Assembly: GCF_964199755.1 (NCBI RefSeq) | Contig: NC_133897.1 | Span: 74,686,080-74,750,079 of the forward strand | Direction of reading: 5' to 3' | DNA from: Larus michahellis | Taxonomy: Eukaryota > Chordata > Aves > Charadriiformes > Laridae | DNA: 64,000 bases | In this document: piece by piece, positions 26,301-39,700 of the stretch | Numbering within the stretch: position 1 is the stretch's first letter | Layout: every line of letters begins with the position of its first letter | The notes under the pieces: generated by a model | What the model was told of the DNA's origin: nothing | What the model saw: only the letters and a program-made list of their open reading frames with translations | Databases searched by the model: none | Program-made: the position numbers and the translations under genes

Positions 26301-27690
26301 GCACCTTAGTCAGGTCACCAGGGCCAGCCCTCAAAGGAATAAGTGCAACATACTGGATGCAAAAGCACAGCTTCAGCCCTTCACATTGTGAATAGGAGAC
26401 AGCAGACTTGTGCATCTGGAGCTTCGGGAAGGGCAGAAATGGAGAGGTTTTTTTCTTTTAAACCAGCCCAGAAGGAAAGATTCAACCACTGCCCTTGACA
26501 GGGATAAAGGTGGTGTCCTGACTCATGCCAACTCCAGTCAGGACTACTTAAACTAAAGGAATACGCATAATCTCCAGACAACGATGAAGTGATGGCAACA
26601 GCAGCTTCTCACTGTTGTCTGCACTGGCACTACCCTGCATGATCTTCTTGAGAAGGAATGGTTTCAGCCCCCTCCCCGAAAGACATTCAGTGGTGAAACA
26701 AACCCTGCCAGAAGTGGGTTTTTGTCATGAAGGTACATTGCGTGCAGGGAATGATTCCCTCCACTCCAACCCACGCAACAGTCTGAGGTTGGTTTTATGA
26801 GATAAGTAGATAGAAACACAGAGCTTGGAAACATGCCATGTTCCCACAAATTCATTAAGATGCACTAGCACGTGCAAAGTCTGCCACAGCATTAAAGGCA
26901 GCTTGTGAAGGGCAACTGAGATTAGGGAACTCTGTCGAAGCAGAAGACAGCACTAAATAGCATGGTTTATTCTGCTACTTGCTTTCAAGAGACCTTTGAT
27001 GCTAGTTTACTTAATCTCAACATTGTTCACTGTACTTTAAACTCTCGCAGAAATCAGTAGTCACTGGTTTTAAAAATCATTTCTCCAGCTTCACTTGCCG
27101 TTTTCTCTGCAATGCTCCAAAGTTTCGTGCCCTCCACAGTCTCCAGTATGCCATCAGGCATCCGGCCAATACCCAGTATTGAGTGGCTCTGGTTTCAAGC
27201 CAGAGGTTCCCACAGTGCTGGATGCACACGAGAAAGGCTACCCTTAACATGCCCCATGCAGGGTACACAGAACTCTAGAGTACCTTAACATAGGCATGCA
27301 CAGTGCATCAAGTCAAAAGAAATGAGGAGACTTTTAGCCTATGCAAACAATAGTTTACTTAGAATCAGTCATTAAACGCTTTTACATTTGACAAAGGTAT
27401 TAGCAGAATACTCAAAAGAAAGCCAGTATATGCATCAGTTTGGTGGCTAAATCATATTTAGTTCGTTTTCTATTTCATCAGAAAAACTTGATGTTATCAA
27501 CACACAGGGGTCAAAACTGGACTACTCAGTGTATATTCTTTCCTAAGCAAAAAAAGCCTCAAAATCAATGTTATTTTGCTTCCCTTTTTTTCTTCCCATT
27601 TAAAATAGCTTAACATCCTTCACAGGATCATCTTCTCTACACTGTATAAGGTGCTCAAATATTAAGAGCAGTAATGAATTCAGGGGTTTG
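20346..27690. other. Intergenic region between convergent ELOVL2 and SYCP2L
   Basis: No conserved-looking coding frame; open frames are short and overlap on both strands. It contains one CR1 3' fragment (about 21883-22101). The right-hand end should include the SYCP2L 3' UTR, but no strong minus-strand AATAAA lies close to its stop; TTTATT at 26966-26971 (AATAAA on the minus strand) is the nearest clear one I noted, some 720 bases downstream. Confidence 0.7.
21883..22101 (+). mobile_element. CR1 LINE, short 3' fragment
   Basis: Plus-strand CR1 3' end: CATTGGAACAGTCTGCCCGG, GAGTCACCATCCCTGGAGGC, GTGCTTAGAGATATGGTTTA, GATGGTTGGACTAGATGACC and the terminal CTTCCAACCTAGGCAATTCTATGATC. It holds only the last codons of ORF2 and the 3' tail. 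Confidence 0.92.
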
Positions 27691-27750
27691 CTAGTCAGAA
27701 GGAACAATGAACACGTTGTTCTCTACTGTCTTCTTCATTGACTGTTCATA
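27691..27750 (-). CDS. SYCP2L: SYCP2L exon 33 (stop codon)
   Basis: 19 codons and TAG at 27691-27693; encodes [19 protein letters not shown]. Acceptor TTTCCCTGCAG. No intron follows before the stop. Confidence 0.9.
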   Translation of the reverse strand, partial: YEQSMKKTVENNVFIVPSD

Positions 27751-30700
27751 CTGCAGGGAAAGAAAAAAAAAGATAATGAATAACATTTCAAAAGCTTATA
27801 AAAACACTTATATTGCATAAGAAAAGAAACTGTAGAGATCCTAGAAGCACGTTTAGATTCAGCTTTTAATTCTCAAGCCTGGAACCCAGCCTAGAACTAG
27901 ACGCTGCAGGACGAGGAGCTCCCATGATACAATTGCTCTTTCCTCAGCCCTGTCCCTCTTTAAAGGTGTCCGTCCTTCACCAGGAGCACCTCTGGTAAGT
28001 GAAAGGCCTGTGTCCCCGAGCAGCTCAGTGCTCATCATGGAAACTTTTCCCTCCGGAAAGGCTCAGAATATGAAATTTAACAACTAAGGGAAACAAGCCC
28101 TCGGTTTTCAGCGTCTTTTCTAAAATCCCAGGCCCAGTCTACTGTGGTGACCACAGACACGGCTTCGACACAGGGAGCTTTCTTCAGCTCTGTGCAGTGC
28201 AGGCACAGAGCATCGCACACATCACAGTAATCCCACAGTCTTGTTACAGGAATGCCAAACCCCCAAAGCGTTCGGGTCTGAGCATAAAAGCTGGAACAGC
28301 AGCAGTAGCAAATATACATGCCCATGTGATGGGGTGGACAAGATGGAAACTAAGCATTGTATCAAAGTTAACAGAGTATTCAGCTTAACCTACTAATTAA
28401 AACAAGGGCATAAGTTAGTGATTAGACTCTGAAGAGTTTAAGAACTTCAACAGAATATTTAACTGGGATCAAAGGCAAATGAATACATTTGGTATTTAGA
28501 AAGCAAACTTGGAGGCATCAAGGCTAGATGTCAGACCCAAAAAGCAGATGAGAGAAAGCATACAGGGTGCTGTTAGGCTGCAGAGATCCTAGCCACAGGA
28601 TGTCACGGATGCACAACTTGAAGGGCAAGCGGGACAAAATGACAGAAGAGAACTGCATTAAGGATCACTAGCAACACAGAAGCCAGCCTCTGGATGAAGG
28701 AATCCCTGAGCTATTAACCCAGGAGATGCATCACCACCTGATAATCCTTGTTCTTAACTTCTCCCTTAGGCAAGTGCTTCTTCACCACTTTCCCTAGTCC
28801 CTAGCAGGGCAAGCACTGCTTTCTCAATGCTTTTCACGCATTAGGATTGTGGGTCCCGTAAGGAACCAGCCCCATAGATCAGCTAACCAAAGCTTTCCCC
28901 TCCCCAGGACCTCAGTTTCATCTTTTCACTTCCACCACTTATCAGTCAGGCCACAGTCCAGAGTCCACCACCCGTGCAGAGCTGCTCGTGTACTGCACAT
29001 ACCGTTGTGTTCCGGATAGTGGTGGCAAAACTCTTTGCTGTTTCACCCAGGGCTGAGTCAACAGACTGAATTCTGGAAGGAAAGTGAGCTTGGCTAGTTT
29101 GCCTGTGAAATGTTAGTACTTACTGATGAAACTTGAACAGACATTTACCAATAAAAGTGAACATCAAGATTGCCCCTTTTGCAGCTTTTTGCCCAGCATT
29201 TGTACAAACAGTATTTTTTATATAGGAAATGATTGCCGCCTCCTACCACCTCTGACCTGTAGATACAGAGATGACCAGAGGGTACTTCTTGTTCCAAATC
29301 CTGGTACAGGTTTCTCGAGGTATGTGCCTGTCTTACACAGCTTCCCATGCAGAGAGGCCTTCATTGCACCCTAGTCCCAATTCAAAACCCTCACATGGCT
29401 GCAAAGGCTCCATCAATGGACACCAAGTGGAGATAACATGCTGACTTCAGAATACTTCCCTGTATACCAGCAAGGGTACCACGAGCCTAACTAGTGCCCT
29501 CTGACCACCAGAGGAATTGTGAGCATGCAGGACAGCTGGTAAAGACATACCTTTCCTTTTGCTGGTTGCAGAAAGAACTCAGTTTGAGTAACTGCTCATT
29601 CCAGAAGTCCTAAAAAGAGCCCCAAAGAAAACCCCCATTACTTGGGAAGGGGTACCTCATGGGCTGGCACAGAAGAAGTCATACATACCACTACATCCTT
29701 CTCCATGTTTGCTAAGATTTGAATTTCCTTCTCAAGGCTGGCAAGCTCTTCAACAACAATCTTCTGAAAGGTCTCTAGCTTACTCAGCCTAGTGATGGGG
29801 AGAACAGGAACAAGTTTGACAGTTTAATGTGGAGTAGCACAAGGCAGATGACAATCCCTTCAGCACCAAACCTGCCTTTAGGCAGAAGCAAACGTCCTTG
29901 CTGAACTACATGAGGCAGTTTTGTTCTCAGGTATGTTACAGAGCACATGACTAGCTGTACCAGGTCAAACTGAGCACGAGTTTAACTAGATAGCTTGTCT
30001 TAAAAACTAGCCAGTAACGGATGCCCAGGACAGAGCATAAAACGGGATTCCCACTGCAATACTTGCCCTGCATACTCGCCCAGCCTCCAGGGATTTCAGC
30101 AGAGATTTCCCAAGCTGAGAGAGCATCTTGGCACAAATAACCTCCGATTGGGTTTTCCTACCATAGGTTTGATATACATATACAGCATTGCCACAGGACG
30201 CCAGTGATTTCTATTCGCTTGTTTGCCACCTTTCCCCTGGCAGTGGGATGCCAAGCCATCATCTGATGGTGACTTTAGAAACTATCCTTCTGGGGTAGGA
30301 CAGACTTGGCACAGCTCTATCCCCGCTGTCCTGCGGCTCTGGTTGGCCCCGGGTTACTTAGTTAATAACATCAAAGCATAGCAGCAGCTCAGTACCATCA
30401 AAACTCTTATCTTCCACCCCAAAACATTCCCTGGTTTTGTTTTTTTGTTTTTGGAACACAAACTTCAGCATGTACCTTAACGACAAGCAAATTCTGCTCA
30501 TAGATATCCTATTGATACCAGGTATTTTGCATTTTAAAGGCTATTATTTCATACTATGTTTGATCTAAATCCTGCAAACTAAAAGTGTAGTAGATAGAAA
30601 GGCCTGATAGACTTACTCATATCTTAGGCTGTAGGCTGCGCTTGTATTTCGCTTATAACAAATCCATAACTGTTATAATTGACTTTTTTATCTATCTCCT

Positions 30701-33700
30701 ATCTGAGAAATTGGACAACTTGTAAGGCAAAAGGACCTTCTTAAAGGCCCATCTGGCGAGTAGCTGTAAAGTCCACTAACTGGCACTTATTTTGTGTACA
30801 TCAAAACAAACTACAGAAAAGTGTCTGTAACAGACCCCTTACTTTTCTTCTCCCCCACTTCATTAAGTAAATCAGAGTCTGGCTTCTTCCTTAAAACATG
30901 TAGAAACAGAAGTTCCTAAGTGTAATAAGAGGGTTTTTAAACAGATTTGTGAACACCAATAGCAATCAGAAGACAGTCTAAGGATTGCTTCATCAACTGC
31001 TCTTAACTCAAGCTTGTTTTGCCTTAATTAATACATCCCCTCTCTCCTTAACAGGAAAAGCAGGATAAGTCACAGGAGCCATGCTTCTAAAACTCTTACA
31101 GAAAAGCAGGAGAGACACACGCTATTTTGCCTTACAAACCATAGTAAGCGCAGTATCTTACTGTCAGGTTTGCTTACAAAGAGGCATTCTTTTTCATATC
31201 AACCAAAATTTACATAAAGCTGATGCTGTTTTCAGCCAGCAGCAGACAACTTACCTGCACTCATGTATCTGGTTCAGCAAGGTGGACACATTCTTCTCCG
31301 AAGTCCTCAGGGTGTTCTGTGCGCTGGTCTCCATCCTTTTGTACCGGGACTAGACACAGGATGCACCATTAGGGATAAGCAATGGCCCAAGCCAAAACCT
31401 AGAATTCTAGTTTGCAAAACCCTTCCCTGGAATACAAATCCCTCCACTGGCTGCCATTTAGCTTAGTGGAAACCATCTTAACTAAATTTAAGCTGAAGCA
31501 AGATGACCAGTAGAAGTAGGGAGTTGATTGTCCCCCTGTACTCAGTACTGGTGAGGCCACACCTTGAGTATTGTGTCCAGTTCTGGGCACCTCAATTTGA
31601 GAGAGATATCGAGGTGCTGGAGCAAGTGCAGAGAAGGGCAACAAAGCTGGTGAAGTGCCTGGAGAATAAATCTTATAAGGAGCGATTGAAGGAGCTGGGA
31701 CTGTTTAGTTTGAGGAAGAGGAGGCTGAGGGGAGACCTCATCACTCTCTACAACTACTTGAAAGGACATTGTAGAGAGCTTGGTGCTGGTCTCTTCTCAC
31801 AGGTAATTAGCGATAGAACAAGAGGGAATGGGTTCAAGCTGCAGCAGGGTAGGTTTAGACTGGACATTAGGAAAAAATTCTTCACGGAAAGAGTGGTTAG
31901 ACACTGGAATAGGCTGCCCAGGGAGGTGGTGGAGTCACCATCCCTGAATGTGTTTAAGACTCGTTTAGATGTGGTGTTAAGGGATATGGTGTAGGGGAGA
32001 ACTTTGTAGAGTGGAGCTGATGGTTGGACTCGATGATCCCAAGGGTCTTTTCCAACCTAAATGATTCTATGATTCTATGACATGTAGGCAGGATACTGCA
32101 AATATGAACTGACTTCGTTCACCCACGCTAATTACACCAACAAACCTCTATGTAACCCATGCGACTTCAGGTCAGGGTCACATTATCCAGCTAGCAAAGA
32201 AGTGTGCATCATCCATACTGCAACACACTTAACAACTGCACAAAAACAGGTCTTTGTTAGCACTAATTTAGATCAGCATTAATGCAAACTGTGTGCATTT
32301 TAATCATAACTGATTTGCAAATGCAACCACCTCCAGCCTTGATTCAAGGACTTAGTGACAAAAAGTTTAGTGTGAGCACCTAGCACCAGCTCAAAGAAAA
32401 AAGGGTCATGGTTGCATGATACAAAGTGCTGATCCAGTATAAGTTGGCTCTGACACATCTCGTTTGTTCAGAGCTTTTAAACATGGGATTTTGTGATGGG
32501 TCAGATACTGTCTTCTCATATTAAACTTGGTTTAATGCTCACCTTTTTATAGCTAAATCAACAGTAGCGGTTGGTTTTTTGCACTGCATCTCAAGTATGT
32601 CTATATAGTTGAGTGAACCAAGAATACACAGCTCATATACCACCAATTGTGCAACCAACACCTCCACATACCATTAATCTCAAAGATACAAGCATGTCCT
32701 TATGGATCTACACACGTTCTAGTCAATAGCTGTAGCCTGTATTGCTTTCTGATTTTCATTACGAGTAAGTTGCATTGTCTTACATTGCAGTGAAACTGCT
32801 CTGTGGTCCAAAAGGGAGTTTCTGCATTTTTGATATGTGCCCATAAGGGCAATGACCCACAGCTCCAGTGTAGGTACACTGTCACTTTTGAAAGGGTTAC
32901 CTTTCAAAAAGCTTTGATCCCTTCCCTCTGAGGAAAGTATTTGAAATGCCTAACCAAATCTGATGTTCCAGCATATCTATAAGACAAAAAAGGAAAAAGC
33001 TAATGAAAATTTCTTTTCCACCTTTCCTGTAACACTTCTCAGAGTATACAGGTACTGCAGAATATTTCTAAGAGCTCCAGGCTAACAGACACTGCAGCCA
33101 AAACCCTGCTCTGGGCCACAAAATATTGAAGGGATATTTAACACCAGTTCCCCTGGTCATAAGAAGGTAATTTCATGTGTTTTCATGAGAAAACACCACA
33201 CATGGCACACACATTAAGAGAGTGTGCATTACCCAGAGCAACTTCTTTAGTTGGCTGATAAAGCTTTCAAATGCAGTAATCACCCCTGAATCACTGAAGT
33301 CTTCATGCAGCATCTTGGAAAAAAACGCATCAGTCACACTATCATCCATTTTCTGACCTAGAAGAAAGTGTATGCCCAGTTAGTACCATGCTGGAGGGCT
33401 TGTTGGAATATAAACCCTCCTGCTATTGAAGGGTTCATCATTCATGTGAACAACAACGTTTGTTATAGAGCTGGAATTTGAGTCTTGCTCTTCCAGGACA
33501 GAAACTGCCCCAAAATGCATCAAGAAAGTCATGTTAGAAAGCAGCATGGAAGAAGAGGCACAATACTAATCAAACACAAAGAGCAACATATTTACAGATA
33601 ATGAGGCAAAAGCACGGCATAAGGGGAGGAAAAAAAAAAAAAAAAAACACAAAACCAACAACCCCCCAAAAAAGTCAGGCCACTGTTTCACTGTCTTCTA

Positions 33701-36700
33701 CTTGTTCATTGCACGGAAAGCCTAACCCTCTCTTCTGTTCAGAATTAGCAGTGTTTGCAGTTAGTTTGTTCATTATGCATGGTTTTTTCAGTTTTGTGTG
33801 TTTTTTTTTTAATAGCTCTGGAAAAACACTATACAGAAAGACGAGAAAGTGCAGACATCATTGAGCAGCTTTCCAAGTGGATTGTGGGTTAGGGAACCCA
33901 AAGTTCCTTACTCTACATACGTGGTATCCAATGGCAGTGTCGCAATACATGCCCTCTGCTCCATTTTGACTTTTGGAGAAGATATCCTCCCTACAGATAC
34001 CTCTCTTCAAGCTTCCATGTGACTATGATTTCTACCATCAAAAAAAGAAAAGCTGAAAGCATTTAAACGCTTAACCTTAATTGCTAGCCTGACTTTACCT
34101 GTTTGGATATCTGCTTCATTCTCTACTGAATCAAAAAGTTTCTTTCGTACATAGAAAGTGTCAGACGTCAAATGACTTGTTTCCCAACTGGAAAATTTAG
34201 GCTTTTTAATGTCAGTGCCCCTTAATATACCTAGAAAGAGACTAGAAAATGTTTCAGAAAAGACCTGTTCTTTTGCATGAGGTACATGGCAGTACCTACC
34301 AACTACTCAAGCAGAAACCACCACTGGGATTACCAATACTGCAGAAAAGCAAGCAACTTCATTGTAGGGTCTGACATCACACTTACAGAACAGGATAAGA
34401 CTTCACCAGCAAGTCTCTTCACTCACAAAAGCCAACAACTAGACTGCATAATGCTATGCAGATAACTGGAAAGCTACCGTATCTCCATCTTAAAGACAAT
34501 TTCTTTTCTTGGCCCACTTCTCTAAGCATAAAAAAACACCCTCTTGTCCAGCTGCTTCCCATTCTCTTTCCCAGCCCGAGCTCACAATCTATGCCCATTT
34601 GTTCCTAAGTTAATTTCAGCTGCTCCTTAAAAAAAAAAAAAAGAAGACACACATAAAAACAGAAGAGGGAGGAAAACTATTCATGCCCATAACAGCCTTC
34701 TTTTCTGCATCTTCACTAGAGTTGCTATACAATTGCTTTTAACCCAAGAAAACCCTTGGTAAGGGAGGCTGCAGCCTGTATTTTAAGGAAAACTTGCAAA
34801 AAAGCATCCTCCCTTTGTCTCACTATCCACATTCCTGAGCTCAGTGAGGTGTTTGTTTGACCAACCACCTCTCTGGAGTCTCCATAGGGCAGAAAGCAGG
34901 AAGGTGGTGGAGCCCAGGACAAGGGGGACGGTCAGACCATGAGGAGCACACTGAAGCAGATTTAGAGTTCACAGAGCAAGAGTTCAAATGCAGTCACAGA
35001 CCACATCTGAAATTTCTGAATATAACCCTACTTACACCTTTGCATGGTATCAATTTCTCTCCAACTGTAAGACTGTACAGTAAACAGTGATGAAAATTAA
35101 GTCCTCAGCACTTACCTTCCCCCAAAATTAAGCAGATGTGTTGGTGCAGTGAAACCTTATCCTACAAGTGCTGGACAGGTAAGAGACATATTGGGAATAC
35201 AGAACTGTCAGTTCATGAGAAAGCGGATGTTTTTGTTCAAGACCAAAGCTTCAGTGACTTGGTTCATAGTCACAATACCTGTAAGACAGCCTTAACTACA
35301 TCAGCGTGGGGAATAGTAGGATGAAGAAGGCCCATTGCTGCTCAACTTTCTTGAATTTCAGCTGTTTCCAATCACCAAAGAGACTATGCAACAGCTTTGA
35401 ATTAGCTTGTGCAAGTTCTGCTTCATTAAAGAAAGGTCCAAAATACCACTTACATTAAAAAAGCCGCAGCAGTAATACAAGTCATCATTTACCAAATGCT
35501 TATAATCATGGTCTGAGCGTCTATATTCTTAGGTATAAAGAAAGTCAACAGCTTTCAGAGATGCTTATTTTTTTAAAAAAGAAGTTGCACTGCACTTTCA
35601 CATCATTAAAAATTAGTTTTCAAGCTTCTTGTTTTACTTATTTCATATATTTTATTTTGGGTCACCGGGTTTGTAAATCCCCAGCTCTTAATAGCTATCC
35701 TAGTAGTTCCCCTGTGATCCAAGGATAGGATTTAAGAGTTAGTGATAAACTCAGGAACGTATACAAAAAGCATCTTGCCATAGCCTGTCATGGTATACAA
35801 AACAGAGGAATGGAAGATATTTCTTGTGCAAAAAAAGTATCCTTCAAATATCAAAAATCTCAGTGCCTACTTGTCTTTGAAAGAAAAATTAGAACTCTGT
35901 CGACACCCCCTTCTACTTTTCAAACAGCTCTTCCATGTTATCAAGACTAACAAACCTGAGTCCTTCCGCTTAAAACTTTCTTCTTCTCCTGACAATTTGC
36001 CAGATGCATCAAGAAACTTCTAAGGAGAGAAGGAAAACACAGTAAGAAGGTACCACCCTGCACTGCAGACAAGCTGTCAGGGGTTTCCCTAGTTACAGGA
36101 AGCAAAGCAACACAATGCACCGTTTTTAGATGACAGTTTTTAGATGACTAACAGCAGATTAGAAGGAGTTTAAGCGCCATGTACTGCACCTGCGTGGCCT
36201 TCTCCTCATCACTAGAATAGCCCTTGGCAGATGCATCAAGTGATAGCGGTCCCCCTTTGAGCTCCTCTGAGAGCGTTTCATCTGCATGAGAGATCAGCCA
36301 AATGACACAAGCAATAGAGGTTGAATCCTGTATTGACTAGAAAGCTCAATTTTATGACATATATAAGAAAAAAAACCAGAAGAATCCACCACCTGCTCCT
36401 TTATCTCTTCACACAGGAAACAGACAGAGGCTCAAACTCAGTCCAAAGATTGTTTTATTTCTGGCTGTCAATTAAGTTCATTTCTTCACCTCTCATTAGC
36501 CCCAGCTAATGTTCTCCCTGCTCAAGAGACTATCTACAAACAATATCCAGCCGCCATAGCCATTACAAGAAATATCACAAAGCAGAATGCTTATGAAGAA
36601 AATGTGAAGGAAAAAGGCAAAATTTTAAAAACAGCAAACACACCCGCACACATATCAAGACAACTTTTCTAATACATTGAAGAAGATTAAAAAAGAAATA

Positions 36701-39700
36701 CCAGCAAGATCCACTGTAGGTAAGTTGTCTCCCTTGGAGCTGGATTTGCTTTTTTTCCTAAGCGTCTCCTTTTGAGCTCTTTGCCTTGATGTTTCCTGCT
36801 AAAACAAAATCAAGTCTAAGCATGTAATTTATTTAAACATTAATACAGAAGTAGGGGGTTGAGTTGATTTTGGGGAGGGACACTTTGTTTGGTTGGTTAA
36901 ACACACTAAGAGCAGAGATACACTTGAAATATGCATAACATACTGATAGCTCTCTCCAACACTGAGGGAGATCTGTGCCCTGATGTTCAATGCACACAGA
37001 AGTTCTCCCTTTAGCCATTATAGTTGCATAGTGGATGAAGTTCTCATAGCAGAATCAAAGCATTTTAGTCAAAAAAATAAGAGAAAAGATTTGGGGGAAA
37101 ATAAAAGCTTTCAATGCAACTATCAGTTGTGGAGAGTTTTTTTCCCAAATTTTCTGTATTTATGTGGGGACCTTTCCAAAACATTTGATATACAGCACTT
37201 AACAGCTGGGCATTGGAAAAGTCTGGCATTGCTAAACTGTATTTTATTTTGCCTGATGTATGTCTTGTCCACCAATTCTCCTATTAGAATAACCCATGGT
37301 TAGTTTTCCCAGAGCTGTAGTTGAAAGTGGAGCAGGACAGTGCATGAAACAGGACTCAGCACGAGCACAGGACTTGGAATAAAAGCCCTGGAAATTGCCC
37401 GAAAAACACAGAGAAGAAAATGAACTTTTCCAAGGCACCGGCTGGCAGAATAGAATAGGGAGACACAGTCTGGTACAACTCAGTTGGGATTTCTGCAGGT
37501 ATTTGGATAGGCAGCTGTAGCTATCAGCATAGCCCTAGAGGCAAATTCATTCCTGTTGGAGTGACACCCACGTCATCCAAGGCAGATGTCACACCAAGCA
37601 TGCCAATTCCTGCCCAATTTTCCATCTATCACAGGTAAATATTATAGTTTTAGAACAACTTGCTTAGGGCTCACACACAGCTGTTTCTGTTAAGTTTCCT
37701 GTGTTTTCCTAAGACCTCCTTGTTTCCCCAGCCTCTAGTACACCAACACAGACTCAGCAACACTTACTAGGCAAATTTGTCCATCAGAACATTTGATAAG
37801 AAAGATAACACCAGTTTGTTTAATTCCTACTCATTTGTACATGTTTTGCGTACGTCGTGTTTTAAATCCGAGACACCTAAGCTTGACAGCTCCTTACCTT
37901 CTTTGTCTCGTAGTCACTGCCGCTACTTGCGGAAGACATTGGAAGCACTGCAAGGAGAAAAGTTTACCTGGTTACTGACAATATAACTGTGTGGCTTACC
38001 CAGATAAGGGTTTGTAATAAGGTTTGTATCGCAGCTGGCTCAGCTTCGAGTTTGATTTTCTAAGCATTTACAAGAGGAAAACTTCACAACACTTGCATTA
38101 AGCTTCAAAGCCCCTTTCTAACAAAGCTTCTAAATGATGGTGCAAATGTACACGACTCACTGCATCCAGAGCAGTTGTCAAAAAAAGGAAGCAAGCTGAG
38201 CAGTTTGTCCAGTGGTCCCCAAACCCCAGCTGGGGTGCACGGGTTGGCACTGCAGTGAGAACAACAACTTCCACGGAAACACAGTACAAAGCATAATTTC
38301 TCCCTCAGCTTTCTTTTGCTTTTTCATCCCTACAGAAGCCACCAGCTACCTGAGCAAGGCTCATCCTCCATGAGAGAGACAGAGAGATTCCAGCTCTTTC
38401 TGGGCAATTTAGTTTGAATTTGGAGATCCCAGAAGCCATGGAGCATGGCCACAGGGGAGGTCTGCTGTTGGTCAAGCCTGAGCAGAGGACGCTATTATTA
38501 GAGATTATCACATCTGATTTTGCAAATCACTCCGAGGACAATTGGCCTGTCAATGTATAAACAGGGGAGCAGGGTGCCATGCTCTGCAAACTGTGTGGTT
38601 TCTCAAGTTTTATTCACCAGAAATACAACTGACATGTGAAATGAAGAGTGGAAAGTTGTAGGGAGGAGGTATGACAGCTCCAGAGAGATCCTTCTCTCCT
38701 TGCATTCAAAAGCACTAATGCAGCCATCAGGTCAGCACCCACGAGCTCTTCAGCCCCATTACAAAGGGCTGCACCCACACAGACATTTAGGTGCCAAATT
38801 TCCACCTAGATGTTTGAACTCCAGTACGTTCACTGAAGGGAAAGAGACAGGAGCCCGGTTCTTTGAGCACAAGGGTGCACAAGGCACCTCCTCCACAGGG
38901 CACCCTGTACTGCCAGCCTCAAGCCTGCTCTCTCCTACTTGGATCAGGACTCAGCTGAATCCTCCTTCTCAAATCATCATCAGCCACTTCCTTATCTGCA
39001 GTGCAGTACATCGTGCTCAACGGGGGGCCAAGCTCACCTTTCAATTTACTTCTCACCCTGGGTCTTTTTCGGGTATAGTCAAGAGATTTTGGCAATGACC
39101 GTTTCTGAGGGTCAAGGATCCAGCTTTTTTCACTCTGACCAGTACTTGTGTTTTCATTGTTGCTTTCAGAGAAAAGATGCTTCCTGTAACTGGACTAAAG
39201 ACACGATTAAGAGTGAGTCCTGTGCAGTCAGCTCCCTCTGTCTACCCAGAAGGCCCCCAGCCATTCCCCCTCATTTACTCCCAAATTATTCCATTTCTTA
39301 CTCCCCACAGTGCAAGACCTAAAATATTTTAAGCTGTGAAATCTGTCGAAAACAGCAGTATAAAAATACCAAGAGACACATGCTTGCCCTTTGCCAACAT
39401 GGGGTCTACAGCATCCTCCAACCTCACCTTCCCCCTGCCTCCTGCATCGAGATAAGAGAGCTCTCACAAGGAGGAAAGCCTTGGCATGCCTGAACTGCAG
39501 CCAACAGCACAGTGAGGGGGGAAAAAAAAAAAAACAACGAACACAGACATTCACTCATGGGTCTGTCAGTCCTGGCACACCCTGAGCACTGCTTTCAGCA
39601 GCAACAAGCAGGCCGTTTTGAGGCTACCAGCCTCACGTTCCTCCACCTCTGGGCTGGGTACGCCTTAAACTTCAGCCAATTCGTACAGGCGGATACAGGC

